A DNA stretch of 64,000 nucleotides, from positions 1-64,000 of the forward strand of contig CANQXJ010000005.1 of NCBI GenBank assembly GCA_947627795.1, in the 5' to 3' direction. The notes beneath the pieces were generated by a model. The model searched no databases. It saw only the letters and a program-made list of their open reading frames with translations, and had not been told where the DNA came from. The stretch's first letter is position 1. Each line of letters begins with the position of its first letter. Below are positions 62,523 through 64,000 of this stretch, piece by piece. The DNA is from an uncultured Clostridia bacterium (lineage in GTDB: Bacteria; Bacillota; Clostridia; UBA1381). The position numbers and the translations under genes were made by a program.

Positions 62523-63726
62523 TATCCAAAAACCGCTCCATTAACGTATATCCCTTTTCAATAAATATACCCGTTTTCTTTCCGTTTTCTTCCGTATACG
62601 TAAGCCCCGAGCCGCCGTCCTTCGTGCTGTCGTAGATAACATACGGCACGGGATCGCTTACGTGAGTTCTCAGCTTAATAGGCGTCGGGTGGTCGGGCAT
62701 AATGAGCATTTTGTAGTCTATCCCGCGCTTTTCCAGCTCGTCCTTTAAGAATTTTACAACCTTTTTATCTATCGTTTCAACAGCGTACTTCTTCTTTTCG
62801 GGAAGTCCCTGATGTCCCATTTCGTCGGGCGCTTCCATATGAATGTACACAAAATCGCTGTCACCCGTGATAGCCTCGAGCGCCGCCCGAGCCTTGCCGT
62901 CCCAGTTGGTTTCGCAGTTGCCGGTCGCGCCCTCGACGTCGATCGAGTTCATTCCGGCGCATTTAGCTATGCCCTTGATCAAATCGACAGCCGAAATAAC
63001 GCTGCCCTTCAAGCCGTATTTTTCATAGAAATTTTCAAGCTGCGGCTTCGTTCCCTCGCCCCAGGGCCAGATCGAAGTCGCCGGATTTTTGCCCGCCGCT
63101 GCGCGAGCCTTGTTTACGGGGTGCTCCTTTAAAATTTCCACGCTCTTTTTCATCATTTCGAGGAACTTCTCCGCGCCGTCGCCCTTCGGGAGATATTCGC
63201 CGATTTTCCTGTCGGAAATATCGTGCGGCGGAGTTAAGTCCACATTAGTCGAGCCGCCGCTCCATACGCACAGGTGGCGGTAGCTGATGCCGGGGTAGAA
63301 TTTTATAACGTCGGTATTCAATTCAGCCGCTACGGCTTTCATTAATTCAGCCGCTTCGGCGGTCGTGATCTCGCCGGATGAATAATCGAGCATGGTCTTA
63401 TCCTCGTAATTCTCCTCGTCGGAGAGCGTCACTAAATTGGTGCGGAACGTAACGTCGTCGTCCTTCATCTCGACGCCGATAGACGCGGCTTCGAGCGGCG
63501 AGCGTCCGCTGTAGCACTTTTTTGTGTCATAGCCCATAACGGACAGATTAGCCACATCAGAGCCGGGCTTCATGCCGTCCTGCACGGTCTTGACCATACC
63601 CAACTCGCCGTGCTCGCACATATAATCAATGGTCGGCTTATCCGCGACTTCAAGAATAGTCTTTCCGTCAAAATAATCCACCGGATAATCCGCCATACCG
63701 TCGCCTAAAATTACAATGTATTTCAT
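62518..63726 (-). CDS. apgM: Cofactor-independent phosphoglycerate mutase, ApgM type
   Basis: Archaeal-type iPGM of 402 residues of the alkaline phosphatase fold. The metal Asp is in ILGDGMADYP, the catalytic Ser in KPGSDVANLSVMGYD, and metal His/Asp in IHMEAPDEMGHQG and IMPDHPTP. GRSPLEAASIGV binds phosphate. The stop codon lies in the right inverted repeat of the MITE-like element. The DegV-type gene ends 18 bp upstream on the same strand. Confidence 0.93.
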   Translation of the reverse strand: MKYIVILGDGMADYPVDYFDGKTILEVADKPTIDYMCEHGELGMVKTVQDGMKPGSDVANLSVMGYDTKKCYSGRSPLEAASIGVEMKDDDVTFRTNLVTLSDEENYEDKTMLDYSSGEITTAEAAELMKAVAAELNTDVIKFYPGISYRHLCVWSGGSTNVDLTPPHDISDRKIGEYLPKGDGAEKFLEMMKKSVEILKEHPVNKARAAAGKNPATSIWPWGEGTKPQLENFYEKYGLKGSVISAVDLIKGIAKCAGMNSIDVEGATGNCETNWDGKARAALEAITGDSDFVYIHMEAPDEMGHQGLPEKKKYAVETIDKKVVKFLKDELEKRGIDYKMLIMPDHPTPIKLRTHVSDPVPYVIYDSTKDGGSGLTYTEENGKKTGIFIEKGYTLMERFLDR

Positions 63727-63744
63727 GTTTATATCTCCTTTTGC

Positions 63745-64000
63745 TTAATTTTTCTTATACTTAAATCCGCTCTTTATCCGCGGGATAATCGCCAGTGCGC
63801 CGCGTCCTACGTGTGTCGCGATAAGCGGGCTGAATTCGCCGTGCATCGTTATTTTTATATTCTCGCCAAACTCATCTTTAAGGACTTCCAGCGCCTCGGC
63901 GTACTTATTTTTGTCCGACTCCACTATCAGAAATTCCGGATTTTCAAAATCTACGTCCTCGTCCTCTTTTATTTTCTCGACGAGCTTATGTATGATCTTT
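63745..64000 (-). CDS. DegV-family protein, C-terminal part
   Basis: Only the last 84 codons are in the window. The segment GEFSPLIATHVGRGALAIIP is the conserved C-terminal part of DegV proteins, which bind fatty acids and in Firmicutes (FakB) present them to the FakA kinase. It ends in KSGFKYKKN. Whether this one acts with FakA cannot be told from the fragment. Confidence 0.85.
   Translation of the reverse strand, partial: KIIHKLVEKIKEDEDVDFENPEFLIVESDKNKYAEALEVLKDEFGENIKITMHGEFSPLIATHVGRGALAIIPRIKSGFKYKKN

Overview
The window looks like a chromosomal segment of an anaerobic, pectin-using Clostridia-type Firmicute. The supporting evidence is the Firmicutes cluster yicC-remA-gmk-rpoZ-priA-def-fmt-rsmB-rlmN-prpC-prkC-rsgA-rpe-thiN, the AddAB recombination nuclease, a SCIFF ranthipeptide locus, a YlmC/YmxH-type sporulation protein, and an lpl-type sugar ABC transporter that encodes no ATPase. 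The species cannot be named from this evidence. Almost all genes lie on the minus strand. The exceptions are a two-component system (14.3-16.4 kb), greA with a BlaI/M56 regulatory module (45.0-48.2 kb), and one 46-residue ORF (50.8 kb).

Layout. 1-5 kb: gyrA (3' end cut by the window edge), a methyltransferase, a TrpR-like regulator and a GH4 enzyme with the CHEV motif of alpha-galacturonidases. 5-13 kb: an envelope glycosylation locus with three GT-C membrane transferases, two GT2 lipid-sugar synthases (one frameshifted) and a GtrA-type flippase, behind ychF. 14-16.5 kb: a response regulator and sensor kinase. 16.5-24.3 kb: ylmC-like gene, a small coiled-coil membrane protein, addA and addB. 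24.4-27.4 kb: a secreted PL11 rhamnogalacturonan lyase. 27.5-28.5 kb: tRNA-Thr, rpsU, and a 72-residue ORF behind a predicted 194-nt structured leader. 28.6-45 kb: thiI, a cysteine desulfurase and the conserved housekeeping cluster. 45-48.2 kb: greA, then blaI, an M56 peptidase and a separately encoded sensor domain. 48.3-53.8 kb: galT, mgtE, a small acidic ORF, rhaM, the SCIFF precursor and its maturase, and tadA. 53.8-59 kb: a three-gene sugar importer and a GH53 galactanase. 59-64 kb: metG, an AI-2E family protein, a MITE-like repeat, apgM and a partial DegV gene.

How the parts fit. Genes for rhamnogalacturonan-I use are scattered among housekeeping genes. A secreted lyase and galactanase cut the polymer, an lpl-type transporter could import oligosaccharides, a CHEV-type GH4 could release galacturonate, RhaM interconverts rhamnose anomers and GalT handles galactose.

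The least explained objects are the structured RNA at 28270-28463, the BlaI operator that brackets its promoter together with the split BlaR1-like receptor at 45.6-48.2 kb, and a family of hairpin repeats with compensating arm changes that also lies between the SCIFF precursor and maturase genes. No stretch longer than 300 bases lacks a gene or a described element.
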